DNA of 64,000 nt from CAWDDA01 sp963813345 (GCA_963813345.1 CAWEYR010000033.1:1-64000); one strand, 5' to 3'; shown: positions 41,564 to 51,950, counted from the first letter of the stretch. Notes: generated by a model not told the origin, from the letters alone. Program-made: numbers and translations.

Positions 41564-42850
41564 ATGAGTAAAGCTAAGACCTTCCTTTGTCTCGCATTAA
41601 TGAGTCTGCTGGTGATTGAGGAGGTTGTCGCGCAACCTCCGTCCTCGACGCAGACCTCCTCCATGCGCCAGTTGACGCTCGTGGAATGCATCGAGCAGGC
41701 GGTCGCAAATCATCCCAGGTTGAAGGCCGTCACGTCGCGATTGCAGGCGTCGGAAGAGTTCAGCCGCTTTGCAGGAACGCGTCCGAACCCATCGGTCACA
41801 ATCCAGACCGAGAACTGGCGCGCGTGGCAACAGCCACCTTTTGACTTCAGCCGTGACATCGATATCTTCGTTTACGGCACGCAACGATTTGAAACCGCGT
41901 CGAAATCGCTTCGCAGGCGCGAACTGGCCGAGCGACAGACCGGGGTTGTCCAATCTGAAGCTGAGCTCATACGCCGCCAGTTGCGTCTTGATGTGACGCG
42001 GAATTTCTGGGACGCTCTGCGATCGCAAACGCTTCTGGATATTCTCGCGGAGAATCGCGCCGATCTGGCTCAGCTTGTAAGATACACGGGTGAGCGAGTG
42101 CGCGAAGGCTTTGCGGCCGCAAGCGAATTGATTCGTGCAGGGTTGGAACAACAAACCGTCCAAGTCCACGAAGCGGCCACAACGCTTGCGCTGGAGAGGT
42201 CGAAGCTGGACCTGTTGAAAGCGATGGGCGCAACTACCTTTGATACGAGCTTCCGACTGGCGTCGCCAGACGACGGGCGTTCCCCCCTGCTCCAGAGAAG
42301 CCTTGACGAATTGCGCGTTGAGGCATTGCGGCGGCGACCGGAGGTGCTTCAGCTGCGCGCGAAGGTCGAAGTGGAGCGCGCAAATCTAAGATTGCAGCAG
42401 GCCAATGCTCGTCCTGATTGGGAGATCTCCGCCGGATACAAACGCACGGGCGGTTACAACACGGCTCTCGCCTACGTCACTGTGCCGCTGCCATTTTTCA
42501 GCAAGAACCGCGGAGAGATCGGACGCGCGGAAGCGCTGATAACCTCAGCTGAACAGGAACTGCTGGCGGAGGAGAACTACGTTCGCGCCGAAGTCGAGGC
42601 CGCGCATCGTGCTGCCCAGAGCCTCTCGGCCCGCTTGAGCGAAATGCAGCGCGATCTTCTTGAGCAGGCCGACAAATCACGCAGTATTGCCCTTGTGGCA
42701 TACCGAGAGGGTGCGATGGATTTGTACAAAGTCCTCGAAACGCAACGCGCGCGCAATGACGCTCGCCTCCTCTATTACCGAACCTTGCAGGAGCTGCAAT
42801 CAACCCTCGCGGAACTGTTACTGGTTGTCGGAGAGGAGACCAAACGATGA
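41564..42850 (+). CDS. Outer-membrane efflux channel (TolC/CzcC-like)
   Basis: An intact protein of 428 residues, the outer-membrane component of a tripartite heavy-metal exporter. It has a signal peptide (FLCLALMSLLVIEEVVAQ), the OEP opening MRQLTLVECIEQAVANHPRLKAV and two internally repeated helical hairpin halves, each with an alpha-helical barrel stretch (LLDILAENRADLAQLVRYTGERVREGFAAASELIRAGLE; LSEMQRDLLEQADKSRSIALVAYREGAMDLYKVLETQ). The YREGAMDLYKVL pattern is that of the CzcC/CusC metal branch. No obvious lipobox is seen. Its last bases overlap the next gene (ATGA at 42847-42850), so the three exporter genes form one operon. Confidence 0.9.
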   Translation: MSKAKTFLCLALMSLLVIEEVVAQPPSSTQTSSMRQLTLVECIEQAVANHPRLKAVTSRLQASEEFSRFAGTRPNPSVTIQTENWRAWQQPPFDFSRDIDIFVYGTQRFETASKSLRRRELAERQTGVVQSEAELIRRQLRLDVTRNFWDALRSQTLLDILAENRADLAQLVRYTGERVREGFAAASELIRAGLEQQTVQVHEAATTLALERSKLDLLKAMGATTFDTSFRLASPDDGRSPLLQRSLDELRVEALRRRPEVLQLRAKVEVERANLRLQQANARPDWEISAGYKRTGGYNTALAYVTVPLPFFSKNRGEIGRAEALITSAEQELLAEENYVRAEVEAAHRAAQSLSARLSEMQRDLLEQADKSRSIALVAYREGAMDLYKVLETQRARNDARLLYYRTLQELQSTLAELLLVVGEETKR

Positions 42851-44061
42851 GCCGTCAGCAGCGCCTGACCATCCTGAGGACTTGGCTCGTACTTCTAACA
42901 TTCCTGTTAGCCTTGCTCGCTGCCGCGTGCAGCAAGGCGGAGGACAAGAAAACGCCTGCCGAGGCGTCGCATGTTCCAGCCAAGGATACTAACGTGCTCA
43001 CTCTTTCGCCGGAAGCGACGAGTTATGCACATCTGCAATTCGGCGATGTGACTGAAGAGCAGATCGCCTTACTGCTTGAAATGCCGGGAAGAGTTGCAAT
43101 CAACGACGACCAAACGGTTCGTATCGGCTCGCTTTTCTCAGGCCGGATAATTGACGCCCTGGTAAAGGTCGGCGATCGCGTCAGGCTTGGACAGCCGCTG
43201 GCCAGAATGCATACGCATGAGGTCCACGAAGCACAGGCAGAATTTGACAAGGCACAGGCGGCGCTGAAGCAACGGAAGACACAGGCCGAGTTTACGAAAT
43301 CATTGTTGGAGCGCGCCGAACGCCTTTATCGGGCAGAGGCCGCCTCGCGCAATGAGGTGGAAAGGGCAAAAGTCGAACATCAGGCTGCGATTGAGGAAGT
43401 CGCTCGTGCTGAAGCCGAACTTCAACGAGCAATCGGGCATCGAGAACTTCTGGGGTTGCCGGATGACTTGAAGTACGACCAGCTGGTCGTTATCAAAGCG
43501 GTAGCGGCCGGCGTCGTGATGAACCGCGAAATCACCGCTGGCTCAAGCGTCAGTCCTGGCGACAATCTGTTTGTCATCAGCAATCTGTCGTCGGTTTGGG
43601 TCATCGCCCAGGCTCCGGAGAAGAACCTCTATTCCCTGAGGATCGGCGTACCAGTAGAGATCAGCGTCTCGGCCTATCCAAACACCACATTCACTGGCAA
43701 GGTCATGCGTATTGGCGACACTCTGAACGCCGAAACACGCACGGTCGAGGTTCGGTGCGTGGTTGAGAACCGTGCGCTCAGGCTCAAGCCTGAGATGTAT
43801 GCGAAGGTTGCCCTGGATGTCAGCGGGACACGACCAGCGTTCATGATCAATCAGGCGGCAGTCCAGGAATCAGACGGAAAGACGATTGTGTTCGTCGCGC
43901 GCGGCAACGATCAGTTTGAACGGCGAGTGGTTACAACGGGAAGCCGGAAGGGCGAGTTGGTGGAAATCACGTCAGGATTATCGGCGGGTGAACGCGTTGT
44001 AACCGCTGGCAGCTTCCAACTGAAGGCAGAATTCTCAAAAGACAAGATTGCTGACCATTGA
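42847..44061 (+). CDS. Membrane-fusion protein of RND metal efflux (CzcB/CusB-like)
   Basis: A 404-residue periplasmic adaptor anchored as a lipoprotein: the signal peptide ends in the lipobox LLALLAAAC at residues 21-29. The order is barrel-sandwich strand (GRVAINDDQTVRIGSLFSGRI), long alpha-hairpin (HEVHEAQAEFDKAQAALKQRKTQ...NEVERAKVEHQAA), return lipoyl strand (VIKAVAAGVVMNREITAGSSVSPGDNLFVISNLSSVWV), beta-barrel (YPNTTFTGKVMRIGDTLNAETRTVEVR) and membrane-proximal domain. NLSSVWVIAQAPEKNLYSL is a marker of the Czc/Cus branch. No N-terminal methionine/histidine-rich metal site is obvious. Translationally coupled to the channel gene and 36 bases ahead of the pump gene. Confidence 0.92.
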   Translation: MSRQQRLTILRTWLVLLTFLLALLAAACSKAEDKKTPAEASHVPAKDTNVLTLSPEATSYAHLQFGDVTEEQIALLLEMPGRVAINDDQTVRIGSLFSGRIIDALVKVGDRVRLGQPLARMHTHEVHEAQAEFDKAQAALKQRKTQAEFTKSLLERAERLYRAEAASRNEVERAKVEHQAAIEEVARAEAELQRAIGHRELLGLPDDLKYDQLVVIKAVAAGVVMNREITAGSSVSPGDNLFVISNLSSVWVIAQAPEKNLYSLRIGVPVEISVSAYPNTTFTGKVMRIGDTLNAETRTVEVRCVVENRALRLKPEMYAKVALDVSGTRPAFMINQAAVQESDGKTIVFVARGNDQFERRVVTTGSRKGELVEITSGLSAGERVVTAGSFQLKAEFSKDKIADH

Positions 44062-44097
44062 ACTCGTGAATCAGTCGCATCCGGTGCCCTGAGAACG

Positions 44098-47000
44098 ATG
44101 ATCGAACGAATAATCACGTTTGCGTTGCACCAGCGCTTTATTACGCTGGCGCTGGTTGGTGGCTTGATTGCAGCAGGCGTGTACGCCCTGTTGACGATTC
44201 CGATCGATGCGTTTCCCGACCTTACGAACAATCAGGTCACGATCATCACGGAAGCTCCGGGAATGGGAGCGAGCGAGGTCGAAGCACAGATCACCTTCCC
44301 AATTGAAGGTGCAATGCTCGGTTTGCCGCGCACGGAGGAAGTCCGGTCCATATCAAAGTTCGGGTTGTCGTTAATCACCGTAGTTTTCGAGGACGGTGTC
44401 AGCACGTACTTCGCGCGCCAACTGGTCAGTGAACGCCTGAATGAAGCAAAGACACGGATCGCACTGGGCGTCGAGCCGAGACTTGGACCAGTGGCGACTG
44501 CGTTCGGTGAAGTCTATCAATACACGCTTGAAGACAATCGCCCGGACCATTCTGCTAATCCCGCCGACAGCCTGATGGAATTGAAGACACTTCACGACTG
44601 GTTGATCAAGCTGCATTTGCGGACTGTTCCGGGTGTGAGCGAAGTGAATTCGTGGGGCGGGTTGACCCGGCAGTATCAGATCCTGGTCGACCCGGCATTG
44701 TTGCTGAAGTACGACCTGACTTTGCGGCAGGTATTTGAAAGAATCAGCGAAAACAACGCCAACTTCAGCGGCGGCTTCATTGAACATCGCGCCGAACAAT
44801 ACACGGTGCGCGGCATTGGTCTGCTGAAAAATATAACGGACATCGAGAATATCGTGGTCGACGCTCACAGCGGCGTGCCGATTTATGTGCGCGATGTGGC
44901 AAAGATCACGACTGGCGCGATGCCGCGCCAGGGTGCGGTTTCGCGCGACGGCACCGGCGAGCGCGTTGCGGGGATGGTGATCATCCTGAAGGGAGAGAAC
45001 GGTAAATCGGTCGCCGAGCTCGTAAAGAAAAGGATAGAAGAGCTGAAACTCGCGCTGCCATCAGGTGTGACCATCAGAACGTTCTATGACCAGACCGAAG
45101 TCATCGGACGCACCATCAGCACGGTCCAGAAGAACCTGATTGAAGGTGCCCTGCTGGTAGTAATCGTGCTCTTTCTATTTCTGCGTAACGTGCGCGCTTC
45201 GCTGATTGTAGCTGCCGTCATTCCGATCGCGATGGTGACTGCATTCATAGCCATGAAAGTCCTTGGTGTTTCCGCCAATCTGATGAGCCTGGGAGCCGTG
45301 GATTTCGGACTGATTGTCGATGGCGCAGTGGTGATGATGGAGAACTTCATCCGCAAGCTGAGCCGCAAACATCCGGGCGAATCTAACCTTCATGTCATCC
45401 GCGACGCAGCTACCGAAGTCGGCAAGCCGATCGTCTTCGGAGTCCTGATCATCATCGCCGTCTACCTCCCCGTCTTTACTCTGCAGGGGCTGGAAGGGCG
45501 AATGTTCACGCCGATGGCGATTACGGTCTGCGCGGCATTGCTTGGATCGTTGGCGCTGGCTCTGCTTTTTGTGCCGGCGATTTCGTCGATTGCTTTGCGC
45601 GGTAACATCAAGGAAAACGAGGGACGCGTCTATCATTTTGTCCAACGCAGCTACGCGCGATTGCTGGAAGGCGCCTTGAGAAACCGCGCGTTGACAATCG
45701 GGTCGGCGGCGGTGGTGGTCGCAGTGGCAACCGGCTCGCTCTTTTTTATTGGCACGGAATTCATGCCCACGACTCGACGAAGGCTCTATTCTGATCGAAA
45801 CCAGGACGCTGCCCAGTGTGGCACTGAGCGAATCGATAAACATCAGCCGCCAGGTTGAAGACATCGTAAGAAAGTTCCCTGAAGTCGAGTCAGTGACTAC
45901 CAAGTTAGGCAGGCCGGACCTGGCTACTGAGGCCATGGGCATCCATCAGGGCGACGTTTATGTCATCCTCAAACCGCAGGAAGAGTGGCCGCGGCATCAA
46001 ACCAAGGACGAATTGATCGAAGCGATGTCTGCGGAATTGGGCAAGCTGCCGGGAGTCGCCTACAACTTCACTCAGCCGATGGCAATGCGGCTGGATGAAA
46101 CGGTCTCAGGCGTCAAGGCTGACGTCGCCGTCAAGCTCTTCGGAGAAGATCTCAATATCCTTGAAGAGAAAGCCACCGAGATCGCCCGCGTGCTGACGCG
46201 AGTCTCCGGCGCGGCCGACGTGCAGGCGGAGGCGTTGTCGGGCGCGGCACAACTTCAGGTATTAGTACGGCGCGATCAGATTGCGCGCTATGGTCTCAAC
46301 GTTTCAGATGTGAGCGATCTGATTGAAACCGCGCTCGGTGGAAGAGTCGCGACAACACTCATAGACGGTCAGAAGCGTTTTGACGTAGTCGTTCGGTTTC
46401 CTGAGAACCTGCGCGATGATCCTGATCCGATTGCCCAACTGCCGTTGACAGCACCTGGAGGCGAACGATTGCGACTGGCGGATGTTGCTGATGTCAGCGT
46501 CACGCGCGGGCCGGACATTATCAACCGCGAAAACAATCAACGTCGGATTGTGATCCAAGCCAACGTACGCGGCCGCGATATCGGCAGCTTTGTCGCCGAC
46601 TCGCAACGGATGATCTCATCTAATATCGCGCTGCCGACCGGTTACTTCATCACGTGGGGAGGGCAGTTTGAGAATCAGCAACGTGCAGCACGGCGAATTT
46701 ACATCGCGGTGCCATTAGCGTTGTTCTTGATCATCGCGCTTTTGGTTGTCATGTTCGGATCTCTGAAGCACTCGCTTCTGATAGTCCTCAACGTGCCGTT
46801 TGCGCTGGTCGGCGGCGTCGCGATGTTGTGGCTGCGTGGCTTGAACCTGAGCCTGTCAGCGTCTATTGGGTTCATTGCTCTCTCTGGCATAGCCGTCTTG
46901 AATGGTGTCGTGTTGATCGCCTACATCAACCAGCTGCGTGAGGAAGGCCGCTCGCTCGATGAGGCGGTGCGCGAAGGCGCGCGCGTACGATTGCGTCCGG

Positions 47001-47230
47001 TTCTGATGACTGCACTGGTAGCAAGTCTGGGGTTTGTTCCAATGGCGATTTCGACGAGCCCCGGCTCGGAGGTGCAACGGCCGCTGGCCACGGTTGTCAT
47101 TGGCGGGCTGGTGACCTCCACGTTGCTTACCCTGCTCGTACTGCCGGTGCTTTATCGGCTGTTTGAACGCGAATCACAGCCATCGGACGACTTTCTTGAG
47201 CCGGAGCCAGCAATCACAACCGCGCGCTAA
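44098..47230 (+). CDS. Heavy-metal RND efflux pump (CzcA/CusA family), one frameshift
   Basis: Inner-membrane proton/metal antiporter of about 1043 residues. The N-terminus MIERIITFALHQRFITLALVGGLIAAGVYAL and the following IPIDAFPDLTNNQV are diagnostic for the HME-RND branch. Transmembrane helix 4 carries the proton-relay segment VDFGLIVDGAVVMMEN (about 45298-45345) with its acidic residues, and the second half has FMPRLDEGSILIETRTLPSVALSES and the TM10-TM12 block GFIALSGIAVLNGVVLIAYINQL. One inserted A at 45769 breaks the frame exactly in that FMP-RLDEG motif; the repair is unambiguous. Substrate class is divalent Co/Zn/Cd or monovalent Cu/Ag; I do not choose between them without the metal-binding methionines. 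Confidence 0.93.
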
Positions 47231-47324
47231 ACGCGACTCAACGAAACAAGCTGGCGGGTGCGCACCAATTCATCCGCTGTGAGCACGATCCTCAGGGCAA
47301 GGTCGTTTGGCTCTGGTTAACTAG

Positions 47325-47459
47325 ATTCGATATGCGGATAACTTCAGCGGGATACAGCCCACAATCAGAGTAGACCCGACGATTCCTGGGGTCATCGCCG
47401 GACGCGACGAAATTCTCGAAGGGGCGGTGAAATACTTACAGGAGAATGTGAAAAAGTAG
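47325..47459 (+). pseudogene. Remnant: C-terminal tail of an S41-type peptidase
   Basis: Forty-four codons after a stop at 47322-47324: IRYADNFSGIQPTIRVDPTIPGVIAGRDEILEGAVKYLQENVKK then TAG. The pattern G-I-Q-P-x-I-x-V-x-P-T...G-R-D-E-x-L-E-x-A-V-x-Y-L is the closing segment of secreted S41 processing peptidases. The remaining 400 or so residues are absent. It follows the pump gene and is not an extension of it. Confidence 0.5.
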
Positions 47460-47558
47460 CCGTCTGCCGCTTAGACTGATAATTGCGGAGTACGAAAAGC
47501 GAGCAAGGTGGAAAAGGCGCTCTTGTTCGCTTTTTCGTGCACTTACGGAGACGAATAG

Positions 47559-48002
47559 ATGAACACTTCGATGCTGCGCAGCTTTCTGCTGCTCATTTTC
47601 GTGCTGGGCGTAATTGGCGGTGCCGCCGAATTGGTATTGCTGGGCCACACCGAAGACTGGAGACAATGGGTTCCGCTGGCGCTCTTTCTGCTCAGTTTTC
47701 CTGTCCTGCTGTTCGACGCCATTGTTCGACGCGCTCTTACTTTTAGGATTCTCCAGGCGACAATGCTCATGTTCGTGATTAGCGGCGTGGTCGGCTGCTG
47801 GTTTCATTACCAGGCAAAGCGCGAGTTCAAGTTGGAGACGAACCCTGCTCTGGCCGGATGGGAGCTCGTTCGTGAGGCAATCTTCAGTGGGACAACGCCT
47901 CCCGTTCTGGCTCCAGGAATGATGATCCAACTTGGCTTGATCGGACTGGCCTACGGTTACTGCCGCGCGTCATCGTCATCAACAACGAACCAACCATCAT
48001 AG
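47559..48002 (+). CDS. Four-helix membrane protein of unknown function
   Basis: A 147-residue protein with four predicted membrane helices: SFLLLIFVLGVIGGAAELVLL, WVPLALFLLSFPVLLFDAIV, ILQATMLMFVISGVVGCWFHY and a last one near GMMIQLGLIGLAYGY. I do not recognise a family. ATG 47559 is preceded by GGAG about eleven bases upstream. Its stop is 11 bases ahead of the helix-hairpin-helix gene, whose ribosome site (AGGAG) overlaps the stop region, so the two form an operon. Both follow the metal-efflux operon on + after a gap, and a role in the same stress response is only a guess. Confidence 0.75.
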   Translation: MNTSMLRSFLLLIFVLGVIGGAAELVLLGHTEDWRQWVPLALFLLSFPVLLFDAIVRRALTFRILQATMLMFVISGVVGCWFHYQAKREFKLETNPALAGWELVREAIFSGTTPPVLAPGMMIQLGLIGLAYGYCRASSSSTTNQPS

Positions 48003-48013
48003 GAGAAACAAGG

Positions 48014-48658
48014 ATGAAACCGCTCAGATTCGCATTCGCTGTCATGGCTGTGCTTGCTTTCACACTTGCGTTCAGAACGCGTGCTGAGGGACAACTCGGA
48101 CGACAACAAGGTCTGATTGATCCCAACATCGCCGCCGAGAAGGATCTGCTTGCGCAGCCGCATCTGAATGCGACGATTGTCAAAGGCCTCATCGAGCGTC
48201 GCCCATTCCTCAGCATGACCGACCTGAATGCATATCTCAGCCAGTCGCTCAAAAAGGAACAACTGACTGAGTTGTACCGGAAAGTCTGGATTCATCTCAA
48301 TCTGAACACAGCTACGCGTGAAGAACTATTGCTGATTCCTGGGATGGGCGATCGAATGGTGCGCGAGTTTTTCGAGTACCGTCCCTACACGTCGCTCGCG
48401 CAATTCCGCAAGGAGATCGGCAAATATGTCGATCAGAATGAGGTGGCACGCCTGGAGCAGTATGTGTTTGTGCCGATCAATCTCAACACCGCGAGCGATG
48501 CCGACATCCTGACAATCCCCGGCCTTGGCAATCGCATGCTGCGTGAATTCAAGGAATATCGCCCTTACAAGACTATCGAACAGTTCCGCAAAGAGATCGG
48601 TAAGTACGTCAACGCCAAAGAGGTCGCCCGACTCGAGCGCTATGTAACGTTGAAATAA
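48014..48658 (+). CDS. Secreted helix-hairpin-helix protein with three ComEA-like repeats
   Basis: A 214-residue exported protein. The signal peptide MKPLRFAFAVMAVLAFTLAFRTRAEG is followed by a degenerate HhH unit (about residues 35-92) and two good ones: LNLNTATREELLLIPGMGDRMVREFFEYRPY and INLNTASDADILTIPGLGNRMLREFKEYRPY, each with the N-x-N-x-A...L-x-x-I-P-G-x-G signature and the following QFRKEIGKYV helix. The two units also match at DNA level, so they arose by internal duplication. ComEA HhH domains bind DNA non-specifically at the cell surface during uptake; here there is no ComEC nearby. It is coupled to the membrane protein 11 bases upstream. Confidence 0.85.
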   Translation: MKPLRFAFAVMAVLAFTLAFRTRAEGQLGRQQGLIDPNIAAEKDLLAQPHLNATIVKGLIERRPFLSMTDLNAYLSQSLKKEQLTELYRKVWIHLNLNTATREELLLIPGMGDRMVREFFEYRPYTSLAQFRKEIGKYVDQNEVARLEQYVFVPINLNTASDADILTIPGLGNRMLREFKEYRPYKTIEQFRKEIGKYVNAKEVARLERYVTLK

Positions 48659-48661
48659 GCG

Positions 48662-48823
48662 AATCATCGCGGCTTTGATTGGGGCGCACGGACGGCCAAC
48701 GTGCTGGCAGTACTCTCGCCTGAAGGCTGGAAGGCGCTCGTCTCCGTGAGTGGCTATCTGATTGGCAACCCTGAATCCAATACAATGCCGTTGCCGCCAA
48801 AGGCGGCTGTTCGACTGGCATGA
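48662..48823 (+). pseudogene. Remnant: central part of an alpha/beta-hydrolase
   Basis: Fifty-three codons reading ANHRGFDWGARTANVLAVL, ALVSVSGYLIGNPESNT and MPLPPKAA before a TGA. G-F-D-W-G is the nucleophile elbow of the epoxide hydrolase/dehalogenase type with Asp as nucleophile, and SVSGYLIG is the following strand in a common soil-bacterial subgroup. Nothing of the cap or C-terminal domain is found downstream, so it is a relic. Confidence 0.7.
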
Positions 48824-49260
48824 AGGTGTGTTGGAAATCCCTCGCAATTGTGTTTACGGCTCGAATCCCTGTCTGATAGACTCCACCAGCAAAGCACACG
48901 AATTCCACCTCCCCCGAAATGGGAATTCATGAGTTAGTTCAAGGCTCACGTTTTTTAGTGGCAACGTTTGGTGCCCTAACGCTTGCCTTGGTGCATCTAG
49001 TCAACCGCTCAAACGGCGCGCGTAACCATGGCCCTCCTTCCTCCCTGGCCATGGACATAACGCCGGAACTGACGAGCCCCAGGGACCTTAATGTAGCGTG
49101 TGTTCGCTTGAGGTCCAGGCGACGTGAATCCACGCGATTAAGAAGGGAGAGGATGGTCTGGAGCACGAAGCCAGGGGAGTTTAGAGTCAAGTGTGACCTG
49201 TACCGGAAGGAGTGACGCGTGAATCAAGCAATCGGAGACGTCCGCACAGGTGATGGAACG
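48824..49260. other. Gap before the carbonic anhydrase gene
   Basis: Open frames exist on both strands (48919-49215 +, 48939-49190 -) but neither looks like a protein: few hydrophobic blocks and Arg-rich composition. I see nothing else that can be supported, apart from a weak GGAAGG box near 49207. Confidence 0.45.
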
Positions 49261-50128
49261 ATGACAGTCAAAAGTGTCTTAGTGATTTCAACCGCTCTGC
49301 TCGCGCTACTAGTGGCTGCATGCGACGGCAAGCACGCAGAGCAGGAGCAGGCGAAAGCGCCTTTCTCGAAGGCGCGCGAGGTGGCTCCGCCTCCGGGAGA
49401 ACCGCACTGGGGTTATGAGGGAGAAGAAGGCCCCTCGAAGTGGGCGCACGCTCAGCCCGAAGTGGGCGGTCTGCGGCGAGGGCCACGGACAGTCGCCGAT
49501 CGACATCGAGAAGACCGTCAACGCGAATCTGCCTGAGCTCAGGGCGGACTTCAAACCGGCTATCCTGAAGATTATTCATCACGAACACATGGCAGACGTG
49601 GTCAACACCGGTCATACGATTCAGGTGAACTACACTGAAGGCGGTGCGCTGAAGATCGGGGAGGAGCAGTTCCAGCTCCTCCAATTCCACTTCCATAGCC
49701 CAAGCGAGCATACGGTCGGCGGGAAGCACTACGCGGCTGAGATGCATATGGTGCATCAGTCGGCTGCCGGGAAACTTGCCGTCGTCGGCGTCTTCATCGA
49801 AGAGGGTGAGCGCAACGAGATGTTCGAACGCATCTCGTCGAACCTGCCGAAATCCAAAAGCGTGGAGCAACACCTGGAGCACACGAAGGTGGACGTGAAC
49901 AACCTGCTGCCGGCAAAGAGGACCACTTACCGCTATGACGGATCGCTGACAACGCCGCCCTGCTCCGAGGGAGTGAAGTGGATAATCATGACAACTCCAG
50001 TTCAAGTCTCCGCTGAGCGGATCGCCAATTTCCGAGCCGTTATGCACGGCAACAACCGGCCGGTTCAGAATCTTTACGGACGATTAGTTGCCACCGACTA
50101 CGTCGCTGAAAATAGCGCGAAAAAATAG
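49261..50128 (+). CDS. Alpha-carbonic anhydrase lipoprotein, one frameshift
   Basis: Zinc enzyme that hydrates CO2 in the periplasm or at the outer membrane. The ATG at 49261 gives MTVKSVLVISTALLALLVAAC with a lipobox ending in Cys. The mature protein starts PHWGYEGEEGPSKWA and, after a slip near 49447, continues with CGEGHGQSPIDIEKTV. Zinc ligands are the two His of FHFHSPSEH (about 49687-49713) and the third of AEMHMVH; the gatekeeper Thr lies in the block DGSLTTPPCSEGVKWI. Total length about 288 residues, as usual for bacterial alpha-type enzymes. It stands alone on +, convergent with the beta-lactamase-like gene 130 bases away. The assignment is firm. Confidence 0.93.
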
Positions 50129-50257
50129 AAGGCGAAGGAGGGAGGAGCCGACACTACATCCCGAAGAGATGCGGCGGCGTTTGTTCATTTAGGAGCAAGT
50201 GGAACGCGAATCTCCGCACGAGCCGTACTCAAACGTCAAGGCACTGACGTTTTCACT

Positions 50258-51898
50258 TCACTTCACTCCAACTCGTTCAAATTGCATATCGCGCATGCGC
50301 GAGGCTCCCACGTGCAGCAGAGTGATTCTGTTGGCCGCGTCACGCGTGAACCAGATTACCTCACCGGTAATCGATTCAAGCTGAAGTGATCTTTGTATAG
50401 TGGAGTCAGCCCCGGCGAGTAGTCGGACGCTGAACAAGAAATGCCTGCCCGCCCTCGATTACGACGGTAAAAGAAGCGTCGGCCTCATCACTGTGCCAGG
50501 TTCCTGCAAATGACTTGAGCTCGTCGGGCGTCGGTGACCATTCCTCCTCGACGATCAGCCGACGAGATGTCGCTCGCCATTATCCACTTCAGCTGAGATC
50601 GGCTTGCCGTTCGTGCCCATATTGAACTTCACGCGCGATGATCCGCCTGGAACGTACCGTCACGAAGCGGCCGAAGCTCACCGCCTCCCCATCGCAACTT
50701 CCCATTCTGGAAAACGGGCCGCACCGGGCATGTGGTCGTCTCTTCACGAAACAACGCAACATACTTTTGGAGTTCCTCTGGCTTAAGATCCAACGTCTCA
50801 GGGGGCTTTGGTGCGGGAAAAGGTCCTGCGATCTCTTTGAAAATGTCTTGCTCCAATGCAAATGCATTCCTTGACGCCCCATTGCAGAGCACGGCAATTG
50901 AGAGGTTGAGACCGGGATACCTCGAAAGGAATGTCTGATAGCCCGCAGTACTTCCGCCGTGAGAGACTTTCGATGCCATTCTCGTCCGTGACAACAACGC
51001 CAAGCGCGTAGCTGATCTTCCGGCCGTCGTTCAGGACGCCGTTCACTTCGAGAGCTTCGACCAGAGGGGCTCCGAGTGAACGCGAATCGAGCATCGCATT
51101 CCATTTGAGCCAATCGCCCACGGTAGTCAGCATCCCGCCATTGCCGTAGACATTCATGAAAGGCATGTTCAGTCGAAATGGTCCGCTGAGCGGTCCCTGA
51201 TACGCCTGCGCCCGGCCTGGCACGAGTCGCTGATAGTCATCGCGCCACGAGGAATGCGACATCCCAAGAGGCTTAAAGAATCTTTCCTGGGTAAAGGCGG
51301 GCAGGCTCTGTTTTGACACGCGTTCGACTATCGTCGCGAGAAGCTGATAACCACTGTTGGAGTAGGAGTACTCCGAGCCTGGTGTGAAATCGAGCGCGCG
51401 CTGACGCGTTATGACATCGATAGCAAGCGCCTGACTGATCATACGGACACCACGGCCGTATCCGGTAAGCGCAAGTACCGAACCCCAATCACGCACGCCG
51501 CCTGTATGGTTCAACAAATGACGGATCGTGAGCGGAGCGCCGTAGTCGGGCAGCTCAGTAATATATTTTCTCACCGGATCGTCGAGTCCGAGCTTTCCCT
51601 CCAGTGAAAGCAACACGATCGCGGCGGCAGTGAACTGTTTGGCGACAGAGCCGGACTCGAAAATTGTCTGCGCAGTATTTGGAACTCCGTGCTCGATCTC
51701 CGCCATCCCGAACGCCCGTTCATAAACCGGACTGCCACGGAGAGAAACTCCAACAGCACATCCAGGCGCCGATGCCGGGGACAATTTGGCGGCCTTCTCA
51801 ACCGCTCGCTCGGCGCCGGCGACGACTTTGGTTTGATCCAGAGCCTGGGCGAACAGCGCAGCCGAAGTGAGCACAACGGCTATACGACAGCAATACAA
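50258..51898 (-). CDS. Serine beta-lactamase-like protein (S12/class C), frameshifted
   Basis: Exported penicillin-recognising enzyme of about 545 residues. The three active-site motifs are present: S84-V-A-K87 in ESGSVAKQF, Y179-S-N181 in EYSYSNSGYQ, and H-G-G in VSHGGSTAGYQ (about 50950-50970), the equivalent of KTG in this branch. A C-terminal beta-barrel of 110 residues follows (SFAGTWHSDEADASFTVVIEG, GEVIWFTRDAANRITLLHV). Slips lie near 50975, 50640, 50550, 50420 and 50375. Family members are peptidases, esterases or beta-lactamases. The gene begins 52 bases after the phosphopantetheinyl transferase, in the same direction as the NRPS operon, so it may hydrolyse or trim the peptide product. 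The other possibility is an unrelated scavenging peptidase. Confidence 0.85.
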
Positions 51899-51950
51899 GT
51901 CTTGATGAGTGTTTTCACGGAGCGAACTATATAGCAGTCTCCAGCAGCAG

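Noticed and set aside
44098..47230. Two separate half-size pump genes
   Set aside because: The break at 45769 is one inserted A inside a conserved motif and the two frames overlap seamlessly, so it is one pump gene.
50199..50384. Small + strand gene at 50199
   Set aside because: It is antisense to the C-terminal barrel of the beta-lactamase-like protein, whose motif continues on - down to 50258.
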